This document shows positions 8,650-18,120 of a stretch of DNA of 64,000 nt, in pieces. The translations under genes and the position numbers were made by a program. Positions within the stretch are counted from its first letter, which is position 1. Every line of letters starts with the position of its first letter. Source of the stretch: Methylophilus sp. QUAN (lineage in GTDB: Bacteria; Pseudomonadota; Gammaproteobacteria; Burkholderiales; Methylophilaceae); contig NZ_JADKYT010000003.1 in the NCBI RefSeq assembly GCF_015354445.1, positions 1-64,000 on the forward strand. Reading direction: 5' to 3'. The notes under the pieces are model-generated. The model made no database searches. It worked only from the letters and a program-made list of their open reading frames with translations, and was not told the DNA's origin.

Positions 8650-9405
8650 CTACTTGGCAGCACCAAATACCTTTTTGAGCAGATTACTGGCCTGGCCCAT
8701 CGGGTCCTGGCGAATGGCAGCTTCTTCTTTGGCAATCATCAGGTATACACCATCCAGTGCTTTCTGCGTCACATACTGGTTAATATTGGCATCCTCTTTT
8801 TTAATCACGCCAAACTTGCTGCCCATCTCGGCATATTTATTATAAGTGTCTGCCAGTTGCACATTGGCCGTGGCTTTTTGCACGATAGGCAGGAACTTGG
8901 CCGCCATATCGGTAGAAGTCGTTTTCTTGAAATATTGCGTGGCGGCATCTTGCGGACCGGTGAGAATATTTTTGGCATCGGTCACACTCATTTGCTTAAC
9001 CGAATTCACCAATAACGTTTTGGCCTCAGGCACGGCCTGTTCAGCGGCGCGGTTCATTTTTAAGATCAACTCATCGGCCTGGCTGCCCATGCCCACCATG
9101 CGCATGCCTTTTTCAATTTTCTTCAAAGAATCCGGCAACGGGATTTTGACCTCTTTATTGCCCATAAAACCATCGGTCGTGCCCAACAGGCCAACGGCTT
9201 TACTCACGCCCTGGTTAAGCGCTTGCTTGAGGCCGTCGCTGGTTTCCTGTTCGCTCAAGTTACTGACTGCGCTACTATTACCACCACTGCTACTGGACGA
9301 GCTACCACCGACTTTTTCAACAATATCGCCCAAGCCCTTGAGGTCCAACGCCTGTGCATCTGTGATTAATAAACCGGCCAACAATACCCATGCTGTGTTT
9401 TTCAT
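8650..9405 (-). CDS. DUF4197 family periplasmic protein
   Basis: A 251-residue exported protein. It begins with a clear signal peptide (MKNTAWVLLAGLLITDAQA), then a Ser/Gly-rich linker (GGSSSSSSGGNSS, about 32-45) and a helical DUF4197 domain containing LKQALNQGVSKAV, IPLPDSLKKIEKGMRMVG and DAATQYFKKTTS. The function of the family is unknown. The ATG at 9405 was chosen because the signal peptide begins there. It stands alone between hairpins at 8603 and 9449, so it is probably transcribed singly. Confidence 0.82.
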   Translation of the reverse strand: MKNTAWVLLAGLLITDAQALDLKGLGDIVEKVGGSSSSSSGGNSSAVSNLSEQETSDGLKQALNQGVSKAVGLLGTTDGFMGNKEVKIPLPDSLKKIEKGMRMVGMGSQADELILKMNRAAEQAVPEAKTLLVNSVKQMSVTDAKNILTGPQDAATQYFKKTTSTDMAAKFLPIVQKATANVQLADTYNKYAEMGSKFGVIKKEDANINQYVTQKALDGVYLMIAKEEAAIRQDPMGQASNLLKKVFGAAK

Positions 9406-9448
9406 GATAACGCTCTTTAACAAGTTAAATGCAGTGTACCCATAAAGC

Positions 9449-9478
9449 ACAAAGCAAGTCCAGATGGACTTGCTTTGT
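9449..9478 (-). terminator. terminator hairpin after glgP
   Basis: A perfect 14-bp inverted repeat (ACAAAGCAAGTCCA / TGGACTTGCTTTGT) with a 2-base spacer lies 21 bases after the glgP stop. Both ends are T/A-rich, so it may work in either direction, although the gene on its other side starts there rather than ending. Confidence 0.6.
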
Positions 9479-9498
9479 TGACGCTGTCAGATAAAAAA

Positions 9499-12000
9499 TC
9501 AGGCTTTAAATGGTGAAACCTGCCAGATACGTTGTGCGTAATCAGCAATCGTGCGGTCACTGGAGAATTTTGCCATGCGCGCCACATTTAAAATCGCCAT
9601 GCGTGACCAAGCCTCTTCATCCTGATACAAGGCAGCCACTTTTTCCTGTGTGGTGACATAGGCAGCATAATCCGCCAGCAACAGGTATTGGTCACCCTTA
9701 TGCAACAAGGTGTCGACGATGGCCTGGTAACGGCTAGGCTCTTCTACCGAGAAAAAGCCGTTACCTATCATGTCTATGACTTGTTTCAGCTCGCTGTTGC
9801 CATGGTAATAATCCCACGGGTTATAGTTGCTGGCTTTGAGTTGCGCGACTTCAGGCGTGGTCAGGCCAAAAATAAAGATATTCTCGTCGCCAACCTCTTC
9901 CTTGATCTCCACATTAGCACCATCCAGCGTGCCTATGGTCAACGCGCCATTCAACGCCATTTTCATATTACCGGTGCCGCTGGCCTCGGTGCCTGCGGTT
10001 GAAATCTGCTCAGACAAATCCGCCCCCGGGAAGAGGATTTCTGCCGCACTGACTTCATAGTTGGGGTAGAACACCACCTTCAACTTGTCATTCACGGCCG
10101 GGTCATTATTGATCATGGTCGCTACATCGTTAATGAGGCGGATAATCTGCTTGGCCAGCCAATAGCCTGGCGCAGCCTTACCGGCAAAAATGACCACACG
10201 CGGCGTGTGCTGGCTCACTTGTCCGCTACGGATACGGTTATACAAAGTAATGACGTGCAAGACATTTAATAACTGCCGCTTGTATTCGTGGATGCGTTTA
10301 ATTTGCACATCAAACAAAGCATTGGTATTAATGGCGATGCCTGTTTTTTGCAGGATTTTGTCGGCCAGGCGTTGCTTGTTGGCTTTTTTAACCTCACGGA
10401 ACGCTTTTCTGAACGCAGCATTATCAGCAAGCGGCTCAACCTTTTTGATCAAACTCAGGTCTTTCTGAAAACCAGCGCCAATATGCTTGGTTAACAATTC
10501 CGTCAGCAAAGGATTGGCCTGGTTTAACCAGCGACGCGGTGTAATACCATTGGTCACATTGGTAAACTTGCCCGGGTAGATTTTATTAAAATCAGCAAAC
10601 AAGGTGGTTTTCAATAACTCACTATGCAGCTCGGCCACGCCGTTGACGGTATGGCTACCGACAATCGCCAGGTGCGCCATACGCACGCGACGGCCATGCG
10701 TTTCATCAATAATAGAAACGCGTTGCAACAAGGCAGTATCGCCAGGAAAATGCTGGTTAACCATCTGCAAGAACTGATGGTTTATTTCGTAAATGATTTC
10801 CAGGTGACGTGGCAATAACTGCGCGAATAAATCGACCGACCAGGTTTCTAGTGCCTCGGGCATCAGCGTGTGGTTAGTATAAGCAAACATTTTGGTGATC
10901 AACTTCCAGGCTTTGTCCCATGGCAAGTGATAGTGATCTACCAGTTGATGCATCATTTCCGCAACCGCAATCGCCGGATGCGTATCGTTTAACTGGATCG
11001 CCACTTTTTCCGGCAAGGTATTCCAGTCAGCGTTGTAGTTGGTGAAGCGGTGCAGAATATCCTGCGTTGAGGCAGAGACAAAGAAGTATTGTTGCTTCAG
11101 GCGCAATGCCTTGCCAGACTCAGAAGTATCGTTGGGATACAGCACTTGTGAAATGGTCTCGGCGCTATGGCGGCCTTCAACCGACTTCTCGTAATTACCT
11201 TCATTAAAGTGTGCCAGGTCAAACTCGTTCGTCGCCTTGGCCGACCATAACCGCAGATTGTTCACGGTTTGCGTGCCATAGCCAGGCACCGGCACATCAT
11301 ACGGCATGGCCACCACGGTTTCGTGGTCTACCCAGTGATGCTCAATGCCATGTTCGGTATGCACATGCAACACGCGGCCATAAAACTTCACCTCACAGGT
11401 ATGCTCAGGGCGCTGTACTTCCCAAATGTTCTGGTAGCGCAACCAGTTGTCCGGGTTTTCTTTCTGCTGGCCGTTCTCAATCGTTTGTCTGAACATGCCA
11501 TAGTCATAACGAATGCCATAGCCGGTCGCCGGAATATCCATAGTCGCCATTGAGTCGACAAAGCACGCGGCCAGTCTGCCCAGGCCACCGTTACCTAAAG
11601 CAGCATCCGGCTCCAGCTCGGCCACACCTTCGAGCTTTTGGCCAATCTCCTGCAAGCCCTCGCTTAGTTCCGGTGCAATGCCCAAATTAAGTGCGGCGTT
11701 AGACAGCATGCGGCCAATCAAAAACTCCAGTGAAAGGTAATACACGCGTTTGGTATTAGCATCACGGTAAGCATCGCGCGTATTCACCCAGCGGCTCATC
11801 AAGTGGTCACGCACGGTAAAGGCCGCAGTCTGGTACCAGTCGCGTGTCGTCGCCCATGAGTTGGACTTGCCTAATGAAAAAGTGAGATGGTTACGTAATG
11901 CTTGTGGGATAGGTAATTGTTCGAGTACGAATTCGTCAGCCGCTTGGGCACTGTCAGGTTGTTGAGCGTTTTTACGTGTTTTTTTCACATTGGCAGTCAT
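9499..12000 (-). CDS. glgP: glycogen/alpha-glucan phosphorylase
   Basis: An 833-residue GT35 phosphorylase that releases glucose-1-phosphate from alpha-1,4-glucan in the cytoplasm. Visible motifs include YLSLEFLIGRML (about 87), AALGNGGLGRLAACF (about 131), VQIKRIHEYKRQLLN (about 590) and the pyridoxal-phosphate region EASGTGNMKMALNGALTIGTLDGANVEI (about 673, with the Schiff-base Lys). The ATG at 12000 has a strong GGGGAAG site; the longer frame to 12054 lacks homology. No other glg gene is nearby, so it is a stand-alone degradation gene here. Confidence 0.95.
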   Translation of the reverse strand: MTANVKKTRKNAQQPDSAQAADEFVLEQLPIPQALRNHLTFSLGKSNSWATTRDWYQTAAFTVRDHLMSRWVNTRDAYRDANTKRVYYLSLEFLIGRMLSNAALNLGIAPELSEGLQEIGQKLEGVAELEPDAALGNGGLGRLAACFVDSMATMDIPATGYGIRYDYGMFRQTIENGQQKENPDNWLRYQNIWEVQRPEHTCEVKFYGRVLHVHTEHGIEHHWVDHETVVAMPYDVPVPGYGTQTVNNLRLWSAKATNEFDLAHFNEGNYEKSVEGRHSAETISQVLYPNDTSESGKALRLKQQYFFVSASTQDILHRFTNYNADWNTLPEKVAIQLNDTHPAIAVAEMMHQLVDHYHLPWDKAWKLITKMFAYTNHTLMPEALETWSVDLFAQLLPRHLEIIYEINHQFLQMVNQHFPGDTALLQRVSIIDETHGRRVRMAHLAIVGSHTVNGVAELHSELLKTTLFADFNKIYPGKFTNVTNGITPRRWLNQANPLLTELLTKHIGAGFQKDLSLIKKVEPLADNAAFRKAFREVKKANKQRLADKILQKTGIAINTNALFDVQIKRIHEYKRQLLNVLHVITLYNRIRSGQVSQHTPRVVIFAGKAAPGYWLAKQIIRLINDVATMINNDPAVNDKLKVVFYPNYEVSAAEILFPGADLSEQISTAGTEASGTGNMKMALNGALTIGTLDGANVEIKEEVGDENIFIFGLTTPEVAQLKASNYNPWDYYHGNSELKQVIDMIGNGFFSVEEPSRYQAIVDTLLHKGDQYLLLADYAAYVTTQEKVAALYQDEEAWSRMAILNVARMAKFSSDRTIADYAQRIWQVSPFKA

Positions 12001-12087
12001 ACATCTTCCCCTGGGGTGTTGATCACAAATTTGCTTTAAGTGAGTCAAAAGCAAAAAGCAAGCCTACAACAAGAATGTGTCAGACAT

Positions 12088-12120
12088 AAAAAAGGCCACA
12101 AAATTCATGTTGTGGCCTTT
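12088..12120 (-). terminator. rho-independent terminator of the FadL-type gene
   Basis: On the minus strand AAAGGCCACA pairs with TGTGGCCTTT and is followed by TTTTTTAT, a classic intrinsic terminator. It lies 38 bases after the stop of the porin gene and just upstream of glgP, separating the two. Confidence 0.85.
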
Positions 12121-12157
12121 GATTATAACGCCCGAAAGCGGCGTCAATAAAAAAGTT

Positions 12158-13411
12158 TTACAGTTTCCAGGTATAGGCAATGCCCAGTGCATCCTGATAC
12201 ATCTTCAAATTAGCCTCACCACCACCAAAGGCAGCAGGAATCGAACCACTTCCATCCACTTTGTTTTCAAACGCATGCGTATAAGAGAATGACAGTTCAG
12301 ATTGCGGGCTTAATACCCAAGTCGCGCCAAGTGATACGTGATCTTTCACCACTCCTGGCGCCAGGATATTGAGCAAGGTATCGCCACGGCGGATAGGCTG
12401 GTCGACATGGTTAAACCCTGCACGCAAGGTCAAGCTTGGGCTATATTGATACAAAGCACCAATCTTATACACCTTGGCGTCCTGCCAGTTAAAACCGGCA
12501 CCATTGTCATTACCCAGGCCATTAAACAAATTCGTCAGCGAAGCATTACCCACCGCATCCACTTCACTATAGTTAATGCGCTGAAAGTCTGCCGCCAGCG
12601 TCAACGCCGGGGTCGCTTTCACTGCGATCCCCACGCCATAGGTAGATGGAATATCAAAGTCACCCTGTTCGGCAAACAGGCCTTTGTATTTATCAAACTT
12701 ACTCATATAAGTACGGCTCTGGTAAGTCGCACCCAAAGTCACGGTATCGGTGATTTCACCCAACCAGCCAATATGCACGCCTGCCCCATATGAATTGTCA
12801 TGCCCGTTATTGGTCACCCGCCCTGGTGCGGCGCTAAAGCTTGCATTATCAAAACCTTGCAAGCCTTTGGCCTCAAAGCGCTGATAAGCCAGATTTAATG
12901 ACGCACCGATAATATGTTTTTCAGACACTTTCCAGGTAGCCGTTGGTGCCACAAATACCTGGATCAAGTCTACCCCGGCACGGCCCTGGCTTTGGAACAG
13001 TGGAATACCGTTTTTGTAATCCGTATTCATACCACCATTGCCATACACGCTCACACCCAGCGTCACGTCGTCAGAATATTGCTTGTTGTAGCCAAACTCA
13101 GGGATCAAGAAATTCTGCGTATCATTGCCTTTGTAAGTGCCATTGGCGCCCGGTGAAGGGCTGCCTTCCAGCTCAGACTCACGTACTGGCCTGAACCAGG
13201 TCACCCCTGCATCAATACGGTCACCAACTTTCCCCAGACCCGCCGGGTTAGCTGCAGCAGCCAGTGCATCCTGCGGCAAGGCAATACCTACACCCGCCAC
13301 GCCCTGTGAACGCACGCCATAACCATGCGCAAAATAGCCGTCGGTTGCCCAAGCACTACCAAATGAAAACGAAACCAATAATGGAATCACTGCGGCCACA
13401 CTGCGTATCAT
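12158..13411 (-). CDS. FadL/OmpP1/TodX-type outer-membrane transport protein
   Basis: A 417-residue beta-barrel. A signal peptide ends at SAWA, and the mature N-terminus TDGYFAHGYGVRSQGVAGVGIA followed by DALAAAANPAGL is the hatch motif of the FadL family, which takes up long-chain fatty acids or other hydrophobic molecules. The remainder is alternating beta-strands ending in YTWKL, with the hydrophobic-aromatic C-terminus usual for outer-membrane proteins. The ATG at 13411 has AGAGGTG about 8 bases upstream; a GTG at 13420 is less likely. Flanked by terminators, so monocistronic. The ligand is not predictable. Confidence 0.88.
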   Translation of the reverse strand: MIRSVAAVIPLLVSFSFGSAWATDGYFAHGYGVRSQGVAGVGIALPQDALAAAANPAGLGKVGDRIDAGVTWFRPVRESELEGSPSPGANGTYKGNDTQNFLIPEFGYNKQYSDDVTLGVSVYGNGGMNTDYKNGIPLFQSQGRAGVDLIQVFVAPTATWKVSEKHIIGASLNLAYQRFEAKGLQGFDNASFSAAPGRVTNNGHDNSYGAGVHIGWLGEITDTVTLGATYQSRTYMSKFDKYKGLFAEQGDFDIPSTYGVGIAVKATPALTLAADFQRINYSEVDAVGNASLTNLFNGLGNDNGAGFNWQDAKVYKIGALYQYSPSLTLRAGFNHVDQPIRRGDTLLNILAPGVVKDHVSLGATWVLSPQSELSFSYTHAFENKVDGSGSIPAAFGGGEANLKMYQDALGIAYTWKL

Positions 13412-13518
13412 GACATTCACCTCTGTTTATACGGTTCTCGCCATGTACTCTAGCAAAGCCATTTAATATCAATAAATAATAAATATAAATATATTTATAA
13501 CTTTTAGATATAAAAAAT

Positions 13519-13540
13519 AAAGCCCGCCAAGGCGGGCTTT
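13519..13540 (-). terminator. rho-independent terminator of htpG
   Basis: On the minus strand AAAGCCCGCC and GGCGGGCTTT form a perfect stem, followed by ATTTTTTAT. It lies 20 bases after the htpG stop. Confidence 0.88.
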
Positions 13541-13559
13541 ATCAAAGCTCATAACAAAA

Positions 13560-15473
13560 CTACAAAATCAGGCTGTTCATGCGTTTGACAAAACTGGCCG
13601 GATCTTCCAGTTGCCCGCCCTCAGCTAACAAGGCCTGGTCAAACAACACATGCGCGTAGTCGGCAAATTTGGTGTCGTCAGCTTCGGCCTTGAGTTTTTC
13701 AACCAGCCTGTGACCAGGGTTAATCTCGAGGATAGGTTTGCTGTCTGGCGCTTTCTGGCCTGCAGCCTTCAGGATACGCGCCAAATTACCGGACAAATCA
13801 TGCTCGCCAGCCACCAGACACGCTGGTGAGTCGGTCAGGCGATGCGTCACTTTGACTTCTTTGACACTCTCGCCCAGCGCGGTTTTAATGCGCTCAACTA
13901 AATCCTTAGCCTGCTCTTCAACCTGCTTTTGTGCTTCTTTGTCGGCTTCGTCTTCCAGTTTGCCCAAATCCAAATCGCCTTTGGCAATCGACTGCAGTTT
14001 CTTGCCTTCAAACTCGGTCAAGCCGCCCAGCAACCATTCATCTACCTTGTCCGACATCAGCAACACTTCAATGCCTTTTTTACGGAAGATTTCCAGGTGC
14101 GGTGAGTTTTTGGCGGCAGCAAACGTATCGGCCGTGATGTAGTAAATCGCTTCCTGCTCGGGTTTCATGCGCTCAATATAGGCCTTGAGCGACACCTCTT
14201 GTGCTTCAGTATCCGCATGGGTAGAAGCAAAGCGCAATAAACCAGCAATCTTGTCCTTATTGGCAAAATCTTCGCCCGGACCTTCTTTGAGCACGCGGCC
14301 AAACTCGCCCCAGAACTTGGCGTAATCTTCCGGTTTGTTTTCAGCCACATCTTCCAGCAAGCTCAATACTTTTTTCACTGAGCCATTTTTAATCGCTTCC
14401 ACGTCGCGGCTGTCCTGCAAAATTTCACGCGACACGTTCAACGGCAAATCGGCTGAGTCAATCACGCCGCGCACAAAGCGCAGGTATTGCGGCATCAGCT
14501 TTTCCGCGTCTTCAAGGATAAATACGCGCTTCACATATAACTTGATGCCCTGACGGCGATCGCGGTCGTATAAATCAAACGGTGCCTTGCCCGGTACATA
14601 TAGCAATGAAATATATTCCTGCTTGCCCTCTACGCGGCTATGCGTATACGCCAGCGGGTTTTCGTAATCATGCGAAACGTGTTTGTAAAACTCGTTGTAC
14701 TCTTCTTCAGTGATGTCGCTTTTGCTGCGTGCCCACAACGCTGAGGCCTTGTTGATGGTTTCGTCTTCATTGGTGGTCACCATCTGGCCGCCTTCGCCGT
14801 TCTCGCCATCTTTCCATTCGGATTTCTTCATGACAATTGGCAAAGTAATATGGTCAGAATACTTGCGGATGATGGTTTTCAGTTTCCAGTCGTTGAGGAA
14901 CTCATCTTCACCTTCGCGCAGATGCAAAATGACCTCAGTACCACGACCAGCTTTTTCAGTGGTTTCAATGGTGAAATCACCTTCACCGCCAGATTCCCAT
15001 TTAATGGCTTCGGTTTCACCGGCACGGCGCGTAATCAGCGTCACTTTGTCGGCAATGATAAAGCTGGAGTAAAAACCCACGCCAAACTGGCCAATCAGGT
15101 TGGCATCTTTGGCTTGATCACCGGTCAGGTTCTGGAAGAACTCTTTGGTACCGGATTTGGCAATGGTGCCGATGTTGTTAATCACCTCTTCGCGGCGCAT
15201 GCCGATACCGTTATCGGCAATGGTCAGCGTACGTGCGTCTTTATCAAACGTGATGTTGATCTTTAACTCGCTGTCGTTTTCATACAGGCTGCCGTTAGAG
15301 ATAGCCTCAAAACGCAACTTGTCAGCCGCGTCCGATGCGTTGGAAATCAGCTCGCGCAACACGATCTCTTTGTTGCTATAGAGCGAGTGAATCATCAATT
15401 GTAGTAATTGTTTGACCTCGGCTTGAAAGCCCATGGTCTGTTTAAATTGCGATTCTGCTGTCGCTGTCGTCAT
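13560..15473 (-). CDS. htpG: molecular chaperone HtpG (Hsp90)
   Basis: A 637-residue Hsp90 that remodels client proteins in the cytoplasm using ATP. The GHKL ATPase motifs are clear: [14 protein letters not shown] (about 35), DNGIGM (about 83) and [11 protein letters not shown] (about 119). Middle-domain and C-terminal dimerisation regions follow at normal length (E. coli 624). The frame is open for 59 further codons upstream, but the ATG at 15473 has GGAGA at the right distance and matches the family start. A near-consensus RpoH promoter at 15516-15545 indicates heat-shock control. Confidence 0.97.
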   Translation of the reverse strand: MTTATAESQFKQTMGFQAEVKQLLQLMIHSLYSNKEIVLRELISNASDAADKLRFEAISNGSLYENDSELKINITFDKDARTLTIADNGIGMRREEVINNIGTIAKSGTKEFFQNLTGDQAKDANLIGQFGVGFYSSFIIADKVTLITRRAGETEAIKWESGGEGDFTIETTEKAGRGTEVILHLREGEDEFLNDWKLKTIIRKYSDHITLPIVMKKSEWKDGENGEGGQMVTTNEDETINKASALWARSKSDITEEEYNEFYKHVSHDYENPLAYTHSRVEGKQEYISLLYVPGKAPFDLYDRDRRQGIKLYVKRVFILEDAEKLMPQYLRFVRGVIDSADLPLNVSREILQDSRDVEAIKNGSVKKVLSLLEDVAENKPEDYAKFWGEFGRVLKEGPGEDFANKDKIAGLLRFASTHADTEAQEVSLKAYIERMKPEQEAIYYITADTFAAAKNSPHLEIFRKKGIEVLLMSDKVDEWLLGGLTEFEGKKLQSIAKGDLDLGKLEDEADKEAQKQVEEQAKDLVERIKTALGESVKEVKVTHRLTDSPACLVAGEHDLSGNLARILKAAGQKAPDSKPILEINPGHRLVEKLKAEADDTKFADYAHVLFDQALLAEGGQLEDPASFVKRMNSLIL

Positions 15474-15515
15474 GACAATTTCTCCAAAAACGGGTTGAAC
15501 ACAAAAATTTACGTT

Positions 15516-15545
15516 TAGATGGGGAAATAAAAACCGTTTTTCAAG
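15516..15545 (-). promoter_or_regulatory. RpoH (sigma-32) heat-shock promoter of htpG
   Basis: On the minus strand CTTGAAAA (15545-15538) is followed after 13 bases by CCCCATCTA (15524-15516), matching the sigma-32 consensus (CTTGAA, 11-16 bases, CCCCATNT) almost perfectly. It lies 43 bases upstream of the htpG start codon. Confidence 0.88.
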
Positions 15546-15739
15546 AGGGGGATTTGAAGAGATTGCTTGAATGCAGCCTAACCTGTGATTAAAGCATACC
15601 GCCATTGCGTGCATAGAGACCACAACGCACGCCATTGGCTGCTTGTTCACCCATTCAAACTGGTCGATTCAGCACACTTTTTGCTAGCTATTTGTTAAAG
15701 CAGCATTCTTTGTTCAGATGTCAGGTTAGGAGAGTAGGT

Positions 15740-16372
15740 ATGAATCTCTTTCACACGCTAATCGAGCAAATGCAGGTCATGAAACTGCCACTGTATGCAG
15801 TCACACTGACCGCCGTCCCGCGCGCAGATACACCTTTGCTACTCATGCTGCACTGGCATGGCTTCCGCAAACAGCCCACACCCGCCCTGCCCATGCTCAA
15901 ACCCATCCTACAGCCCGTGCCCGGCTCAGCCTTGCAGATCAATGACCGCTGGCGGCAGCCAGAAGTGGTCGAAGAAGCCATACTCGACGCCGCCTGGCAA
16001 TTAGGTGCTTGGGACGTGCAACGCGAAGAACACCGCGCCTGCACCTATGTCGGCGCCAGTGAACATGAAGCCCTCGCCTGCAAACAGGCGTTTGGCAAGT
16101 ATGACGAAGAACTCGAAAGTGAACTACTGGTCAGTGAAGCGCCGGACCGTGACGAAATGTTGCAACTGGGTGCCAAAGTTGGGTATATCCGCTGGCAGTT
16201 TAGGCCAGTAAATGGCGGTGTCTGGCAATCGACGGCAGAGGATGACACCCTGCTAGAAGATGGTCGGCGTATCCCGCCCTGCCCGATTCGGCCATTGGCA
16301 CTAAAAGGGGGCAAATTAACTAAGACGGCGTTTAGGTTGGGGCAGATTAATCGGATTATTTTGTTGAAATAG
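15740..16372 (+). CDS. hypothetical protein
   Basis: I do not recognise this 210-residue protein. It has no signal peptide or membrane segment. The N-terminal 100 residues include the Trp/Pro-rich stretch LLLMLHWHGFRKQP; the middle is acidic (YDEELESELLVSEAPDRDE) and the C-terminus basic. The ATG at 15740 has a good AGGAGAG site; coding statistics and the site support a real gene. It is divergent from htpG and ends beside repeat copy A. A cytoplasmic protein of unknown role. Confidence 0.7.
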   Translation: MNLFHTLIEQMQVMKLPLYAVTLTAVPRADTPLLLMLHWHGFRKQPTPALPMLKPILQPVPGSALQINDRWRQPEVVEEAILDAAWQLGAWDVQREEHRACTYVGASEHEALACKQAFGKYDEELESELLVSEAPDRDEMLQLGAKVGYIRWQFRPVNGGVWQSTAEDDTLLEDGRRIPPCPIRPLALKGGKLTKTAFRLGQINRIILLK

Positions 16373-16417
16373 GTTTGATGACCAGATTGGAATGCTGGCG
16401 ATTTTAGGAAACATTTC

Positions 16418-16966
16418 TTTTCGCCCTTTCGGCGAGTGACTTTTCTTTGCTTGCACAAAGAATAAGTAACCAAAAGAAATGCACCCCAGCTTCCGCTTGT
16501 TTCCTGCGTTGCTCGTCAAAATAAGCGGTCACGAAACTCAACCTGGTAGCTCACACAGAACGTGAGCTACTGCGGGATTCGAACAGTCGCTCCCTTCACC
16601 TTATTTTGCCTGCGCTACTCGGCGCGGCAGATGGGGACCCCGAACACCATGCGACTGCAACCATTCGCGAATTGAAGAAAAAGAATCTGGTTTTGGAACC
16701 GTCCAAACTTCTACTATGTGAGTTTGGCGAGAATAATCCCATCCCATCACGCTGAGTAGCGGAGACAAAATAAGAGTAGAGGGAGCGACTGTCTGAGCTC
16801 CGCAACAAGCCACGAAGTGTGTGGCTTGTCAGGGCGAGTTTCGTGACCGGCTTATTTTGTTGAGCAACGCAAGGGAGCCGCAGGCCGTGATGGCTGGGTG
16901 CCCTCCTCTTTGGTTACTTTCTGGGGGCAAGCACCAGAAAGTGACTCGCCAACAAGGCGAAAAAAT
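16418..16966 (-). repeat. dispersed MITE-like repeat, copy A
   Basis: A complete copy of the 550-bp element also found at 30853, 54844 and 63358, here inverted relative to the copies at 30853 and 63358. It starts with TTTTCGCC-n-GGCGAGTGAC and ends with GTGACTCGCC-n-GGCGAAAAA, so its ends are inverted repeats of each other; inside each end is a second hairpin (for example CTTTCTGG / CCAGAAAG). Interior hairpin cassettes GTAGCTCACAC/GTGAGCTAC and ACAAGCCAC/GTGGCTTGT occupy the opposite arms compared with copies B and D. No transposase frame. It fills the gap between two convergent genes. Confidence 0.85.
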
Positions 16967-16988
16967 ACGACTAATAAAGAACCACCCG

Positions 16989-17675
16989 CTATGGCGTCCA
17001 CCTCACCCCAATCGACAACCACTGTGTCTGACTATTGCCATTCACCTGCTGCCCGACCGTGCCATCAATCTGAAACACCTCCGGCACCAGCGAGTAACGC
17101 AAGCCCACTTGGTAGAAAGGATTTTGCGTATGGTCACCAAACACTTCAGCCACGCCTTTGAAGTTTCCACCCAATTTAAACTCGGAGCCGACACCCATAT
17201 TGACCTTGTTGCGATCTTCCTGCCGGTCGCGCAGCATGCCAACGTTGACATGCACAATCACATCGTCATCACGCAGCGAGAAAGAAACCGGCACATAAAA
17301 ATAGGTATTCCCCAACTGGTTGGGCCCAGGCTGAATATCCGGATGCATGACGCGCCCGGCGGCAAAGCCTATGCCCCAGCCATTGGTTTCCAGCGGTTTA
17401 AACAGGGTTTTAAACTGGGCGACCCAGTCTTCGGTGTGATAGTTGTCATCGCTGTTACGATAGCTACCGCCGCCCAGGGTAATTTCAAAATTCTCGCCGA
17501 GGTTGCATGCAGGCAGTGCCCATAGTTCATGACCGCCCTGATAACTGCGCATCCAGCTTTCCAACTGGCAGCCATGGGCATTGGTCAAACGGGCATCATC
17601 CGTGACCAATGGGCGTGCAGCATTGGCATTGTGGGCAATGCAAAGTAAGCATACGAGGTAAAATAAGTGACGCAT
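16989..17675 (-). CDS. hypothetical exported protein, probable beta-barrel
   Basis: A 228-residue protein of unknown function. The signal peptide MRHLFYLVCLLCIAHNANA precedes ARPLVTDDARLTNAHGCQLESW, after which the sequence alternates short hydrophobic and polar strands (for example FEITLGGGSYR, YFYVPVSFSLRDD, WLSIGVRWTP) as in small outer-membrane barrels or copper-resistance-type porins. The frame runs further upstream, but the signal peptide fixes the start near 17675; the Shine-Dalgarno sequence is weak. It faces repeat copy A at its 3' end and diverges from the small gene at 17831. Confidence 0.72.
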   Translation of the reverse strand: MRHLFYLVCLLCIAHNANAARPLVTDDARLTNAHGCQLESWMRSYQGGHELWALPACNLGENFEITLGGGSYRNSDDNYHTEDWVAQFKTLFKPLETNGWGIGFAAGRVMHPDIQPGPNQLGNTYFYVPVSFSLRDDDVIVHVNVGMLRDRQEDRNKVNMGVGSEFKLGGNFKGVAEVFGDHTQNPFYQVGLRYSLVPEVFQIDGTVGQQVNGNSQTQWLSIGVRWTP

Positions 17676-17830
17676 AAATAGTATCTTAGAGTTTTTTGAT
17701 GTTATTTTTTTGACATGACGATTTGATGAAATCAAGCCTGCCTATGCGGTTTCATTTTCATATTAGTTTCACTGGCCTCTGCCAACATAACGATTTATAC
17801 TGTTTGCAGCATTTGTCTGGGGAGGCAAGC

Positions 17831-18103
17831 ATGGCGACTATTGAGGTGACTGAAACCAGTCCGAACTCGTTTTCTGTCACGGTACATGGGTCGCACATCA
17901 CTACGCATCAAGTCAGTGTCAAACCTGATTATGCGGATCCGTTGCTCGATGCCAAGCACAACGTTGCCGAATTGGTGGCGGCTTCTTTCCAGTTTTTGCT
18001 CGACCGCGAGTCCAATACCAGTATTTTGAGAAGCTTTGATTTAAGCGTGATTGAACGCTACTTTCCAGAATACCCCAAGGCCATTAACCGCTACCTTAAG
18101 TAA
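17831..18103 (+). CDS. small conserved-looking hypothetical protein
   Basis: A 90-residue acidic cytoplasmic protein starting MATIEVTETSPNSFSVTVHGS with a strong GGAGG site 5 bases upstream. It appears to have an N-terminal beta-sheet half and a C-terminal helical half (ELVAASFQFLLDRE, LSVIERYFPEYPKAI). It ends 17 bases before ppx on the same strand and is probably cotranscribed with it. Function unknown; the context suggests a possible accessory role in polyphosphate metabolism, which is inference only. Confidence 0.7.
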   Translation: MATIEVTETSPNSFSVTVHGSHITTHQVSVKPDYADPLLDAKHNVAELVAASFQFLLDRESNTSILRSFDLSVIERYFPEYPKAINRYLK

Positions 18104-18120
18104 CCTACCCGTATTATCGC

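Noticed and set aside
15474-15650. 59-codon N-terminal extension of htpG
   Set aside because: It crosses the RpoH promoter and precedes a good ribosome-binding site at the normal Hsp90 start.
16045-16813. Several minus-strand frames of 67-142 residues across repeat copy A and its flank
   Set aside because: They lie wholly or partly in repeat DNA, lack ribosome-binding sites, and similar frames exist in the other copies only where the repeat is conserved.
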